A stretch of 64,000 bases of DNA from Paenibacillus baekrokdamisoli (GCF_003945345.1 NZ_AP019308.1:248001-312000); one strand, 5' to 3'. Positions 37,367-46,552 are shown, counted from the first letter of the stretch. The notes: generated by a model not told the origin, from the sequence alone. Translations and numbers: made by a program.

Positions 37367-38242
37367 TTAAGAGAAGCCGCGCCACTGTGAAGGAGACAGA
37401 CCAATATATTTTTTAAACACCGTGGCAAAATGCTGACTGGTCTTATAACCGAGATCCATCGCCACTGTTGTGACGTTGGCTCCTTCTTGGCGCAGCAGCT
37501 GACAAGCCCTATCCATCCGCAAGCGATCGATATAATTAGCAGGGGATTGCCCATGTATATCGTGGAACAATCGATAGAAGTGGGATTCACTTACGCCAAC
37601 CTCGGCGGCCAGCTCTCTATTGGACCATCTCGTTTCAGGTGCTGCTTCAATCAAAGCGGTTAGCTGATTCATCGCCACTTTTAGATCCATGGGAATTTGG
37701 CGGATAGAGGAAGGATTCATCATTTGCAGGAGGATATCCAGTACATAATGACGTACACGGCAGGAAGCTAACGATTCGTTGTTATCAATAATGCTTCTGA
37801 GCTTGGCGAAGGGCTCGCGAACACGACTATTCACGAAGACAACTCTAGGCAGCTGCTGCAGCTGCTTGTGAATTTCAATACGGTCTTCATCTTGCAAGCT
37901 CAGCCACCCTGGATTCTCGGCCGGATCAGCAATAATCATCCACCAGATGCTGCAGGGCTCGATGAAGCTGAGACGTGCCCGGTGCCATTCTCCAGGCCGC
38001 GTGTGGAAGAATTGTCCGGTATGAGAAGCATATAAATGACCATCGACCTCCCAAGTGACCTTGCCGCTTTCAACAAATACAAATTCATAGGATCGTTCAT
38101 GCTGATGATCATTCAGTGGGGAAGCTTCATGGAAACGGTCGTATCCCAGCAAGATTAATTCGGGTACGCTGGAGAGCTTATCTACTGCAGGGTATTCATA
38201 TACCCAGCGTGTCGATTCTGCCTTTATTTTGGCCATAGTCAC
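37367..38242 (-). CDS. AraC-family regulator, divergent from the PhyH gene
   Basis: A 291-residue regulator with an N-terminal cupin sensor (about 25-140; HERSYEFVFVESGKVTWEVDG) and a C-terminal double HTH (about 190-290; REVAAEVG-like core RELAAEVGVSESHFYRLFHD, then VAMDLGYKTSQHFATVFKKY). The divergent PhyH gene starts 134 bases away and is its likely target. Effector unknown. Confidence 0.9.
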   Translation of the reverse strand: MTMAKIKAESTRWVYEYPAVDKLSSVPELILLGYDRFHEASPLNDHQHERSYEFVFVESGKVTWEVDGHLYASHTGQFFHTRPGEWHRARLSFIEPCSIWWMIIADPAENPGWLSLQDEDRIEIHKQLQQLPRVVFVNSRVREPFAKLRSIIDNNESLASCRVRHYVLDILLQMMNPSSIRQIPMDLKVAMNQLTALIEAAPETRWSNRELAAEVGVSESHFYRLFHDIHGQSPANYIDRLRMDRACQLLRQEGANVTTVAMDLGYKTSQHFATVFKKYIGLSPSQWRGFS

Positions 38243-38375
38243 AATCCCTTTAGTTTCTAATTGTCTCGTATGTTTCTAATCCTATTGGATAGGTTTTGGG
38301 AAGTCAACACTTGCTGGAATCCTCTACACTGGTAATGAAGCAGAACATTGACGAGGAAATGGTGAGGTGTCAACA

Positions 38376-39200
38376 ATGGGAGTTATACCGTATATTCCTA
38401 CAGCAGCAGACAAAGAGCGGTTTGATCAAGACGGCTATTGGATCAGTCCTAAACTACTTGATGACGAGACGATTGAGCGTCTTCGCGGAGCACATGAGCG
38501 TATTTGGAAAAAAGACTATGATGGTGCTGGTATGCCTCTGCATGCTTTTCAGCTGTCGGATCAACCTTTCGCTCTTCGTAAATTCGATAACGGTTGGTGG
38601 ATTAATGATGAGGTGCGCAGTGTGGTAACCGATCCGAATTTAGGCGAAATGGCGTCGGAGCTGCTTAACGAGGATGTGATTCGTCTGTGGCATGATCAGG
38701 TCATCTATAAGCCGGGTACGTCAGGGGAAGAGACCAAAGCGGGCAATGTGGGCTGGCATCAGGATTATGGCTATTGGCGCGCAAGCAGCACAACAAATAT
38801 GGTAACAGTATGGATTGCACTTCAGGATACTGACTTGAGCAATGGTGGCATGATGACAATACTTGGATCGCATAAGTGGGGGGCTGTGGAGGGGAGCGAT
38901 ACGTTCTTCGAACAAGACATGACTAAGCTAAAGCAGCGTTTCGCTACGCGAGATTGGGTGGAGGAGCCTTGTATCCTCAAAGCGGGTCAAGCAAGCTTCC
39001 ACCATGCCCTTACATTCCATGGCTCGGCAACGAATTATACCGACCAGCCTCGTTTGTCTGTCGTTGCACATTTGATGCCTGGGAATACCTTCTATAAAGA
39101 AGGCCGGGCTCGGCATGATAATGTACGGCTGCTCGGCCCTCGCCCGCAATTTGGTCAGAAGTTCAATAATGAATTTTTCCCGGTTTTATATTCGAAATAA
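38376..39200 (+). CDS. Phytanoyl-CoA dioxygenase (PhyH) family oxygenase
   Basis: A 274-residue Fe(II)/2-oxoglutarate-dependent oxygenase. The iron-binding His-x-Asp lies in VGWHQDYGYW, and the distal His is in HHALTFHGSATN; the Arg binding 2-oxoglutarate is probably in QPRLSVVAHL. I chose ATG 38376 with GAGGTG at six bases; a GTG three codons earlier overlaps that site. It is divergent from an AraC gene and ends in a terminator. Many bacterial PhyH proteins act on natural products or small hydroxylated molecules; no substrate can be named. Confidence 0.88.
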   Translation: MGVIPYIPTAADKERFDQDGYWISPKLLDDETIERLRGAHERIWKKDYDGAGMPLHAFQLSDQPFALRKFDNGWWINDEVRSVVTDPNLGEMASELLNEDVIRLWHDQVIYKPGTSGEETKAGNVGWHQDYGYWRASSTTNMVTVWIALQDTDLSNGGMMTILGSHKWGAVEGSDTFFEQDMTKLKQRFATRDWVEEPCILKAGQASFHHALTFHGSATNYTDQPRLSVVAHLMPGNTFYKEGRARHDNVRLLGPRPQFGQKFNNEFFPVLYSK

Positions 39201-39204
39201 GACA

Positions 39205-39254
39205 AGGAGCCTTCTCGAACGATCTCATCGTTTGGGAAGGCTCCTGTTTATTGT
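39205..39254 (+). terminator. Terminator after the PhyH gene
   Basis: AGGAGCCTTC and AACGA pair with TCGTT and GGAAGGCTCCT, followed by a T-rich tail. Confidence 0.8.
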
Positions 39255-39316
39255 TTGGCTTGAATGTTTTACTTTCACATCGCTTGTATGACCACCATAA
39301 GAGTGCTGCTTGAGAT

Positions 39317-40498
39317 TTAGGCCGTATCCTTACTTTGATTCGCCTGACTTCGGACAACGCAATTTCGTCCATTTTTTTTAGCTGCATAAAGGGCCTTGTC
39401 GCTTAAGGTGTAGAGTGTTTCTAGTTGGGTGTTTGAATCTGGAATGACCGTAATGACACCCAAGCTAATCGCATAGGTCACAGGAAATTCCCCAATGGAA
39501 GCCCCATCCAGCGACTGTCTAATCCGCTCGGCGTATGCACTGGACTCCGCCTCATCTATGCCGGGAAGCAGAATGGAGAACTCATCGCCTCCGTATCGGC
39601 CGAAGAGATCATTGGGACCCAGCTGTTTATGAATTCGATTCGTAAGATCTTGAAGCACTTGATCTCCAGCATCGTGACCATAGGTATCATTGATGGTCTT
39701 GAACTGATCGATATCGAACAGCATGAGGGATATTGGCTTTTTCTTCATGGCATAAGCTTGGAGGGATTGCTTAGCACGTAAAATAAAGGTTCTGCGATTA
39801 AGAATCCCCGTCAAATCGTCATAGCTGGCTACCCGTAGCAGTTCATGGTCCGCTTTCTCCTTTGACAAGAGTACAAAGCCCGTATTACCCAAAATCATGA
39901 CGAGATATAAAGATAGGAAGGAGAACGTCTGATAGATTCCCGGCGTAAAAATACCTATCGTATTATGTGATTGCAGCGCGGTAATCGCTCTTCCGATTAA
40001 CGATACAATAACAAGAAAATAAAGAGATCCCATGATTCTCATCAGGAGGGAGAAATTCTTCTCCCTAAGCATATAGTAGGCAGGGAATATAATAGTAGCT
40101 GAGGTGCCGATGGAGGCAAAGGCAATCCTCAGACTCTCCACATTATCCATGAAAATAATGAAATGAAAGCCAATAATGTTGGCCACAGTCAACAGGATAT
40201 AGATCTTCTTTGTTCTAAGGGTAAATGCCTTCTGCAGTTTTAATAGGGAGACGGCTTCCAGCGAAGCGCCAACGAACAGAAGGGAGTTAGATAAGGATAT
40301 GGTAAGAAAATCAGGCAAGCCGCCTCGAAGTACAAGGAAGAACCAAGCAGAGGCTTGCACACATTTTGCAGCAAAAAACGTATTCACTATGTGATCCTTC
40401 GGATATTGACTCCGATACGCGCTAATTAGAATGACGGTAAAGAGATGACCAACCACAAGCGTGATCAATATCGTTTTCATATCCAATAATAAGTTCAT
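39317..40498 (-). CDS. Membrane diguanylate cyclase (GGDEF)
   Basis: A 393-residue protein with about seven hydrophobic segments over residues 1-215, then a GGDEF domain (about 225-385). The active site is intact (GRYGGDEFSILL at about 302-306), as are the DIDQFKTINDTYGHDAGD nucleotide/metal residues. The position of the usual inhibitory RxxD motif five residues ahead of GGDEF reads GPND, so product inhibition may be lost. It should make cyclic di-GMP in response to a membrane signal. It stands alone. Confidence 0.92.
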   Translation of the reverse strand: MNLLLDMKTILITLVVGHLFTVILISAYRSQYPKDHIVNTFFAAKCVQASAWFFLVLRGGLPDFLTISLSNSLLFVGASLEAVSLLKLQKAFTLRTKKIYILLTVANIIGFHFIIFMDNVESLRIAFASIGTSATIIFPAYYMLREKNFSLLMRIMGSLYFLVIVSLIGRAITALQSHNTIGIFTPGIYQTFSFLSLYLVMILGNTGFVLLSKEKADHELLRVASYDDLTGILNRRTFILRAKQSLQAYAMKKKPISLMLFDIDQFKTINDTYGHDAGDQVLQDLTNRIHKQLGPNDLFGRYGGDEFSILLPGIDEAESSAYAERIRQSLDGASIGEFPVTYAISLGVITVIPDSNTQLETLYTLSDKALYAAKKNGRNCVVRSQANQSKDTA

Positions 40499-40660
40499 GA
40501 TCTGCCACCATCTTATAGTTAGAGTTACATCTCATTATATAATCAATACTTCTCTTGTAAAATGATTTTACTCGTAATAATTTGGTAAACTATTCTAATC
40601 GTTCATAGATCATTCCTTGAATGATGATGAATATTCCGGAAAACGGATCAATACTAATTA

Positions 40661-40811
40661 GAAGCCCTGTGCGTAGAAGCCCGCTGCGCGGACGGATCAT
40701 TCTTACGATCGCTGTTGTCTCCCTATTTCCATATTCTATCCCTTAGGGGTAGAAATAAGGAGACAAAGGTGAACGCTATCACTTCTTCAGAACGATTCCG
40801 TCCGCTTCGCT
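40661..40811. repeat. Dispersed palindromic repeat, copy 3
   Basis: About 150 bp matching copies 1 and 2 with a few changes (CCATATTCT for CTTGATTCT in the centre; CACTTC for CGCTTC). The right end stops at CGCTTCGCT, short of the TTTTGTTTCG end of the others. It lies in the 471-base gap between the GGDEF and P-loop genes; bases 40499-40660 show nothing else. Confidence 0.85.
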
Positions 40812-40885
40812 AGGTTAGTAGTGGTTGCAAGCACTGATTATGGTTTAGAGCCATTATTCCTTGTGGTTATTGCGATTTCTAACAG

Positions 40886-40922
40886 AAAAAAGAGGTTAAC
40901 CAGATTTAGTCGGTCAACCTCT
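40886..40922 (-). terminator. Terminator of the P-loop gene
   Basis: On the minus strand AGAGGTT pairs with AACCTCT, followed by a six-T run. Confidence 0.8.
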
Positions 40923-40969
40923 TCCTATGAATCTGCCATATAGACTCTAACATTGTGTTCTGAGGGAGA

Positions 40970-41530
40970 CTACTTTAAATCAAACTTTTCTTTAATGATT
41001 GCAGCAACTTCTTCCGATCTCAAATTTGTATTCGTTATTTTAATATAATTCTTCCTTGTGATTTCTCCCTCTATGGAGTTTAATCTGTATGTTTCCATGG
41101 TCCTTTTTAAATCAGATTCGGACCGTTCAATATCTCTTTTGGTAGGCTTATGTTCAAGTCTATGGGGAGTTTTGTTGCGTTTAAGTCTTTCTTCTAAATC
41201 CGCTTCTAGCTCTACAAAGTAAACTTGTCCACCTTTTGATTCGAAAATATTACAAATTTTCTCTATAAAATCGCAGTCTGCTTGCTGATCAAATGCCCAT
41301 ACATAAGTGAAGATCAATCCATATAAATTGCTTTTGGACACTGCCTCAAATATATCTACGCGAAATTGATCGGTTAATCTCCATAATTCAGAACCAAAAC
41401 CGAAAATAGGATAAAGCATTTCAATGGTCATGTGGTTATGAAAAAGCTTCAATTCTGTTATCTTTTCTAATTCATGTCCAACGGTCATTTTACCGACTGC
41501 TTGTGGTCCAAAGATCAAAATGAAATTCAT
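40970..41530 (-). CDS. P-loop kinase-like ATPase
   Basis: A 186-residue protein with a Walker A motif at residues 8-16 (GPQAVGKMT) and an early switch-like HNHMTIEML segment, resembling small AAA_33/shikimate-kinase-like nucleotide kinases. A basic, charged region (RLKRNKTPHRLEHKPTKRD) may form the lid. Genes like this often encode resistance- or metabolite-kinases of unknown specificity. It is flanked on one side by copy 3 of the palindromic repeat and on the other by a half copy, so it may have moved with them. Confidence 0.75.
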   Translation of the reverse strand: MNFILIFGPQAVGKMTVGHELEKITELKLFHNHMTIEMLYPIFGFGSELWRLTDQFRVDIFEAVSKSNLYGLIFTYVWAFDQQADCDFIEKICNIFESKGGQVYFVELEADLEERLKRNKTPHRLEHKPTKRDIERSESDLKRTMETYRLNSIEGEITRKNYIKITNTNLRSEEVAAIIKEKFDLK

Positions 41531-41605
41531 AGATATCCCCCTTAAAAGAAGTTTGGAGAATTATAACTAAAGACCATGAAAATGGCAATCATTTATTGCG
41601 TAAGC

Positions 41606-41665
41606 AGGCAAAGGCGAACGCTATCGCTTCTTCAGAACGATTCCATCCGCTTCGCATTTGTTTCG
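41606..41665. repeat. Dispersed palindromic repeat, right half only (copy 4)
   Basis: GGCAAAGGCGAACGC through TTTGTTTCG matches the right arm of copies 1-3, with ATCCATCCGC-type changes; the left arm is absent. The 30 bases after it resemble those after copy 3 (GATTATGGTTTxGAGC). Confidence 0.75.
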
Positions 41666-41781
41666 TGATGGTAAGCACCGATTATGGTTTTGAGCTCTTA
41701 ATGGAGTGAAAATTGCTTGTTTATCCGCTATGAATCATCTATTCTTGTATCGTTAGAGTTACAGGAATCGGAGGGAATGGA

Positions 41782-43230
41782 ATGTCTGAATCTCAACAAT
41801 TACCGCGCAGTACTCCTGAAGAACAAGGTGTTTCACCTGCTGTTATAACTGCACTCCTACATGCTTGGGAGCGCACTGGACAAGAAATTCACAGCTTCAT
41901 ACTAGTTCGCCATGGGAAAGTAATTGCGGAGGGAGGATGGAAGCCTTATTCGCCAGATTTGCCTAGATTTCTTAACTCCGTTACGAAGAGCTTCACATCA
42001 GCAGCGGTTGGCTTCGCTGTATCCGAAGGAAGATTATCTGTGGAGGATACGGTTCTGTCGTTCTTCCCGGAGAAAGCGCCAGCGTATATAAGTGAGCACT
42101 TGTCTTCCATGCGAGTGAAGCATCTGCTGGCAATGGCTACAGGTCATACGGAAGATACAACCCCACACCTCCGCAGGGGAGAAGAGAGGGATTGGGTTCG
42201 GGCATTTCTGGGATTCCCTGTTAACGAAGAGCCAGGTACAAGATTTATATATAACGGCGGGGCAAGTCATATGCTCTCCGCGATCTTACAGAAGCTGACA
42301 GGAGAGACAGTTCATCAATACTTGCAGCAGCGCCTATTCGAACCTCTTGGAATCGAAGATACCAAATGGGATACTTGTCCAAGCGGAATTAGTACAGGTG
42401 GCTGGGGCCTGACGATTACGACAGAGGATATTGCCAAGTTTGGTCAGCTCTATTTGAACAAAGGTGAATGGGAGGGCAGGCAGCTGCTATCCGAGGAATG
42501 GATCACGGAATCGGTACAAAGTCACATTTCGAACGGTGATGACCCTAATAGTGATTGGGGGCAAGGCTATGGGTATCAGTTCTGGCGGAATCAGCATGGC
42601 GGATATCGAGCGGACGGGGCATTTGGCCAAGCTGCATTGGTGATGCCTGAGCAGGATGCGGTATTAGCGCTAACCGCGGCAGTAACCGACTTCGGCGCCG
42701 TACTCGATCAGGTATGGCGCGTACTTCTTCCTGCATTGGATGCCAGCAGGAGCCCGCTCCCAAGCGATGATGCAGCAAGAGAAGAGCTTGCTGACAAGCT
42801 CTCTTCACTTTCGATAGAACCGCCTAGGCACGAGGATCACTCTATCAAGGAAGATGATTATTCCGGCAAAAGATTCGTTAGAAACGAACAGGGATCTGTC
42901 GCTGACTTCGACTGCATATCGTTTGATTTTGAAGATGAACAGGTTGTGATGACATGGAGTTGGAAGGATAAGAAGGAGACACAATCAATCTTGTGCGGAC
43001 TTGGCGTATGGCAAGAGAATCAATTGCGGCAAGAGGATGACATTGTACGTGCGGTAGCAAGTGGAACATGGCAGGATGAGACGACCTTCGTTGTCTCTCT
43101 ACGAATCTTGGAAACGGCCTATCAGGATACTTATCAATGTCGATTCGAGGGAAACCAGCTTCATGCAGTCTATTCTCGCGCATTTAATGTATATCCTGAT
43201 AAAGCTTGGGCGGCTAGCTTTGAGTCCTAA
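41782..43230 (+). CDS. Serine hydrolase, class C beta-lactamase superfamily
   Basis: A 482-residue protein without a signal peptide. The nucleophile motif SxxK is SVTK at about residue 66, and the second motif region reads RFIYNGGASHML. About 350 residues form the beta-lactamase/D-aminopeptidase-like domain; the C-terminal 130 residues are a beta-rich extension. Such proteins are esterases or peptidases rather than antibiotic lactamases. The ribosome site is GGAGGG. It converges on the kduD gene with 36 bases between the stops. Confidence 0.88.
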   Translation: MSESQQLPRSTPEEQGVSPAVITALLHAWERTGQEIHSFILVRHGKVIAEGGWKPYSPDLPRFLNSVTKSFTSAAVGFAVSEGRLSVEDTVLSFFPEKAPAYISEHLSSMRVKHLLAMATGHTEDTTPHLRRGEERDWVRAFLGFPVNEEPGTRFIYNGGASHMLSAILQKLTGETVHQYLQQRLFEPLGIEDTKWDTCPSGISTGGWGLTITTEDIAKFGQLYLNKGEWEGRQLLSEEWITESVQSHISNGDDPNSDWGQGYGYQFWRNQHGGYRADGAFGQAALVMPEQDAVLALTAAVTDFGAVLDQVWRVLLPALDASRSPLPSDDAAREELADKLSSLSIEPPRHEDHSIKEDDYSGKRFVRNEQGSVADFDCISFDFEDEQVVMTWSWKDKKETQSILCGLGVWQENQLRQEDDIVRAVASGTWQDETTFVVSLRILETAYQDTYQCRFEGNQLHAVYSRAFNVYPDKAWAASFES

Positions 43231-43266
43231 GACGATCGCAAAAAGGTAATCAGCTGATGAATGGGC

Positions 43267-44016
43267 CTATCTCGCCAACCATCCGCCATCTACGCATAAC
43301 ACATGCCCATTCATGTAATCGGATGCTTTGGAGGCCAGGAATACGGCAGGACCAACTAAGTCTTCGGGGGTTCCCCAGCGACCAGCGGGAATACGCTCAG
43401 TAATTGAAGTGTAACGCTTCTCGTCCCGAATGATGGGAGCTGTGTTATTGGTCTCCATGTAACCTGGCGCAATCGCGTTAACCTGCAGTCCTTTACCAGC
43501 CCATTCATTCGCTAATGCTTTGGTAAGCCCAGCAACCGCATGCTTACTGGCGGTATAGCCTGGCACATTGACGCCACCCTGGAAGGAAAGCATCGAAGCG
43601 ATATTAATGATTTTGCCGCTGCCTCGCTCTATCATATGTGTACCAGCCAGCTGGCAGAGGAAGAAGACGGAATTCAAGTTAAGATCAATCACATCATACC
43701 AGTCCTGCTGAGAGTGGAGAGCGGCTGGCGTACGGCGAATGATACCAGCATTGTTAATTAAAATATCGATCTGACCGAAGAAACCAACTGACTTGGCAAA
43801 AACTTCATTCAACCCTTCTGCATCGCTTAGATCGGCAGATATTTGTTCGATCTGACCACCGTTGGCTCGGATAAGCTCGACTGTGTGATCACTATTAGAG
43901 GAAGAAATAGCGACGATATTTGCGCCCGCTTGTGCAAGTCCCACAGCCATTGCTTGTCCAAGGCCGCCGGAGGTACCGGTTATTAGTGCAGTTTTGCCCG
44001 TTAAGTCGAATAACAT
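43267..44016 (-). CDS. kduD: 2-dehydro-3-deoxy-D-gluconate 5-dehydrogenase KduD
   Basis: A 249-residue short-chain dehydrogenase that reduces 2,5-diketo-3-deoxygluconate to KDG in pectin/uronate breakdown. The cofactor motif TGTSGGLG, NNAGI, catalytic YTASK and the KduD-like AIAPGYMETNNTAPI and CVDGGWLAR segments are present. The ATG at 44016 is preceded by GAGG at six bases; an ATG four codons earlier is less well placed. It is the last gene of kduI-deoR-kduD, and the kduI partner makes the call firm. Confidence 0.92.
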   Translation of the reverse strand: MLFDLTGKTALITGTSGGLGQAMAVGLAQAGANIVAISSSNSDHTVELIRANGGQIEQISADLSDAEGLNEVFAKSVGFFGQIDILINNAGIIRRTPAALHSQQDWYDVIDLNLNSVFFLCQLAGTHMIERGSGKIINIASMLSFQGGVNVPGYTASKHAVAGLTKALANEWAGKGLQVNAIAPGYMETNNTAPIIRDEKRYTSITERIPAGRWGTPEDLVGPAVFLASKASDYMNGHVLCVDGGWLAR

Positions 44017-44105
44017 CGAATGCCTCATTCCTTTCGCAACAATTAAGTATTTGTACTAGGACGTTCATTAGCATGTTGCTCCTATGAATCATGATCTCAT
44101 GTCGC

Positions 44106-44879
44106 TTATATCTTAGCGCTGCATTCCAATCGAACCCCAGCCTGACGGAATTGTTCGGCGGTTTCGGAGGATAATCCGTTGTCGGTCAGAATGGCTTCAA
44201 CCTCAGATAAGCCGGCAAAAGTAAGCAAGGCAATTTGCCCGAATTTATGATGATCGACCACCGCATAAGCGGTATGCGCGGAGGCCAGGAGCGCTTGCTT
44301 GAAATCGATCAGATCACCTGTATAGATGGTGAAGCCGTATTCTGGATGAACGGCCGTTGCCGATAAGAAGGCCTTCTGGATATTAAGCTTCTTAATATAA
44401 GCGGTGGCTTCAGGTCCAGCGAGCATGTTGCGCACGCGATAACCGCCAGGCACGACTAAGCGGATCTCACTCTTGCGAGCAAGCTCTCCAATAATGAACA
44501 CATCATTCGTAACGACCGTCAACGGCTGATTCTCCAGCCGCTTGGCGATTTCAAGTGTCGTGCTGCCGCCATCCAGCGCAATAATGTCGTTAGGTTCAAT
44601 AAGCCGTATCGCAAGCTCGGCGATTTCTTCTTTGGCAGAGGCGTTCTTAATAAGAGGTTCCTTCTGCGAAAGAATACCCAGCTGATCGCTTTGGGCAAGG
44701 ACCGCCCCTCCATGAACCCTAAGGAGAAGCCCCTTCTCCTCCAGCTTGGCAAGGTCTTCACGGATCGTCTTGCCGGTAACCTGAAGCGTTTCGCTCAGAT
44801 CAGCGACGGTGACTTCCTTTTGCGCTAATAATACTTCCATAATTTTTTCGTAACGACGTAAGGAGCTCATTGCATTCAT
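44106..44879 (-). CDS. DeoR-family repressor of the kdu operon (inferred)
   Basis: A 257-residue DeoR regulator with an N-terminal HTH (about 5-60; VADLSETLQVTGKTIREDLA, then LLLRVHGGAVL) and a C-terminal sugar-phosphate-binding isomerase-like domain (IALDGGSTTLEIAKRL). It lies between kduI and kduD, so it probably senses a ketodeoxy-uronate intermediate. Two tandem sites upstream of kduI are its likely operators. A second ATG four codons in is possible. Confidence 0.9.
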   Translation of the reverse strand: MNAMSSLRRYEKIMEVLLAQKEVTVADLSETLQVTGKTIREDLAKLEEKGLLLRVHGGAVLAQSDQLGILSQKEPLIKNASAKEEIAELAIRLIEPNDIIALDGGSTTLEIAKRLENQPLTVVTNDVFIIGELARKSEIRLVVPGGYRVRNMLAGPEATAYIKKLNIQKAFLSATAVHPEYGFTIYTGDLIDFKQALLASAHTAYAVVDHHKFGQIALLTFAGLSEVEAILTDNGLSSETAEQFRQAGVRLECSAKI

Positions 44880-44900
44880 CCGTTCTTCGTAGGTTACCTC

Positions 44901-45734
44901 TTATAATATCTCTTTCATGGCTACCGGGTCCATATCGTTGAAAATTTGATTTTCTCCAGCCATTCCCCAAATAAACGTATAATTGCTCGTTCCTACACCA
45001 CTATGAATCGACCAGCTTGGAGAGATAACCGCTTGTTCGTTGCGAACGACCAGATGGCGTGTTTCTTGAGGCTCACCCATAAGGTGGAAGACAACCCCAT
45101 CCTCAGGCATATCAAAATAGAAATAAACCTCGGAGCGTCGGTTATGCGTATGACAGGGCATCGTATTCCACATGTTACCGGGCTTCAGCAACGTCATGCC
45201 CATAACCAGTTGGCAGCTTTGAATGCCTTCGGTATGGATATATTTGTAGATGGTCCGCTCGTTTGAGTTCGTGATGCTGCCGAGATGGTTAGGTGCCGCT
45301 TCACTGATTGCAGCCTTCACAGTCGGATACGTTTGATGTGCAGGCGTAGAGTTCAAATAATATTTGGCAGGAGACGCCGCGTCATCACTCTCGAACAAAA
45401 CCTCTTGAGCGCCTAGCCCAACATAGAGGCAATCCTTCGGCTCCATGACGTAAACCTCTCCATCAACAGTTATTTGACCGCGTCCCCCCGTGTTAATAAT
45501 TCCAATTTCTCTACGTTCCAGAAAGGTATCCGCACCGATTGTTTGGACATCTGCTTCCAGCTTCACAATGCTGCCAGCAGGAACGGCGCCCCCTACAATG
45601 AACCGATCCACATGTGAATACACCAACGTAAGCTCGCCCGGAACGAATAAAGATTCAATATGAAATTCCTTACGCAGTCGGGAGGTATCGTACGCTTTGA
45701 CTTCATTGGGGTGAGACGCATAACGGATTTCCAT
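44901..45734 (-). CDS. kduI: 5-dehydro-4-deoxy-D-glucuronate isomerase KduI
   Basis: A 277-residue cupin isomerase converting 5-keto-4-deoxyuronate, the product of unsaturated galacturonate breakdown, to 2,5-diketo-3-deoxygluconate. The metal ligands lie in MPCHTHNRRSEVYFYFD and in PSWSIHSGVGTSNYTFIWGM, as in known KduI proteins, and the length is exact for the family. It is the first gene of the operon; the ribosome site is GAGGAGA. No pectate lyase is in the window, so oligouronides come from elsewhere. Confidence 0.95.
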   Translation of the reverse strand: MEIRYASHPNEVKAYDTSRLRKEFHIESLFVPGELTLVYSHVDRFIVGGAVPAGSIVKLEADVQTIGADTFLERREIGIINTGGRGQITVDGEVYVMEPKDCLYVGLGAQEVLFESDDAASPAKYYLNSTPAHQTYPTVKAAISEAAPNHLGSITNSNERTIYKYIHTEGIQSCQLVMGMTLLKPGNMWNTMPCHTHNRRSEVYFYFDMPEDGVVFHLMGEPQETRHLVVRNEQAVISPSWSIHSGVGTSNYTFIWGMAGENQIFNDMDPVAMKEIL

Positions 45735-45753
45735 GATTGCATTCTCCTCTTAG

Positions 45754-45787
45754 GTTCTTATAAGTTCATTTTAGTTCTTATATGTTC
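45754..45787 (-). promoter_or_regulatory. Tandem candidate operators upstream of kduI
   Basis: GTTCTTATAAGTTC (45754-45767) and GTTCTTATATGTTC (45774-45787) differ at one base and are spaced 20 bp start to start, roughly two helical turns. They lie 20-53 bp before kduI and are the likely DeoR sites. The second also reaches to the end of the neighbouring AraC gene. Confidence 0.6.
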
Positions 45788-45790
45788 ATA

Positions 45791-46552
45791 TTAAGGGATG
45801 CTGTGGGCAAAAGCAAGCCGGAACTTGCGTGGGGAATGTCCGGTTTCTCGTTTGAATAGGGAGCAAAACTGGGCATCGTTAGAAAAACCAGCTTCCAGCG
45901 CGATATGCGATACGGGAAGTTCGGTTTGCAGAAGAAGAGTACGGGCATGCTCGATTCTTTTGCGGAGTAGATAGGCTTGAGGGGAATGCCCGGTTATTTC
46001 CTTGAATAGATGCCGGAATCGATCATAGCTGTAGCCTGCAAGAGCAGCTAGGTGGGCGATATCTGTCTTTTGCTGAAAGTTTTCATTCATATAATTACGG
46101 ACGTAGAGCAGCTTCTCTGTCGTTGGGTTATGTATCAGGGCAGGCTGGTGGGATCGCAGAAAATCAATAACAAGCTCACCCATAAGTAAATCCAGCTTAT
46201 CTGCGTATAGCGATTGCTTGTCTGTAAACTCTTGCTTCATACGGAGCAGCTGCTCCAGTATGGAATGCAGCGCGTCATCATGAAATAAACCGCAGCTTAA
46301 TGAATGCTCCGGTGGAATATGAAAGCCGATGAAGATGACATTCGAGGTTATACTGTGTTTCTCATCGTGAAGAGTGGAGGGAGGAATGATCGTGAAAGTA
46401 TGGGGCTGGAAGGAATAAGACTGCCCATTTATCGTAGTTGTGCCCTGTCCGTCCAAATAATAGACGAGCTCATAGCAGGCATGCTGATGCATATGCATAT
46501 ACCAGTCTTTTTCTCGTACTGCCGCACAAAATATGGTCAATTTGGTCTTCAT
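45791..46552 (-). CDS. AraC-family regulator
   Basis: A 253-residue regulator with an N-terminal cupin (about 15-95; MHQHACYELVYYLDGQGTTT) and a C-terminal double HTH (about 155-250; IAHLAALAGYSYDRFRHLFK, then ISHIALEAGFSNDAQFCSLF). It starts 160 bases from the divergent nucleoside hydrolase gene and ends just upstream of kduI on the same strand. The target is either neighbour; the divergent one is more usual. Confidence 0.9.
   Translation of the reverse strand: MKTKLTIFCAAVREKDWYMHMHQHACYELVYYLDGQGTTTINGQSYSFQPHTFTIIPPSTLHDEKHSITSNVIFIGFHIPPEHSLSCGLFHDDALHSILEQLLRMKQEFTDKQSLYADKLDLLMGELVIDFLRSHQPALIHNPTTEKLLYVRNYMNENFQQKTDIAHLAALAGYSYDRFRHLFKEITGHSPQAYLLRKRIEHARTLLLQTELPVSHIALEAGFSNDAQFCSLFKRETGHSPRKFRLAFAHSIP

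Noticed and set aside
41782-43230. Antibiotic beta-lactamase
   Set aside because: No signal peptide, and the overall pattern fits the broader serine hydrolase/esterase group.
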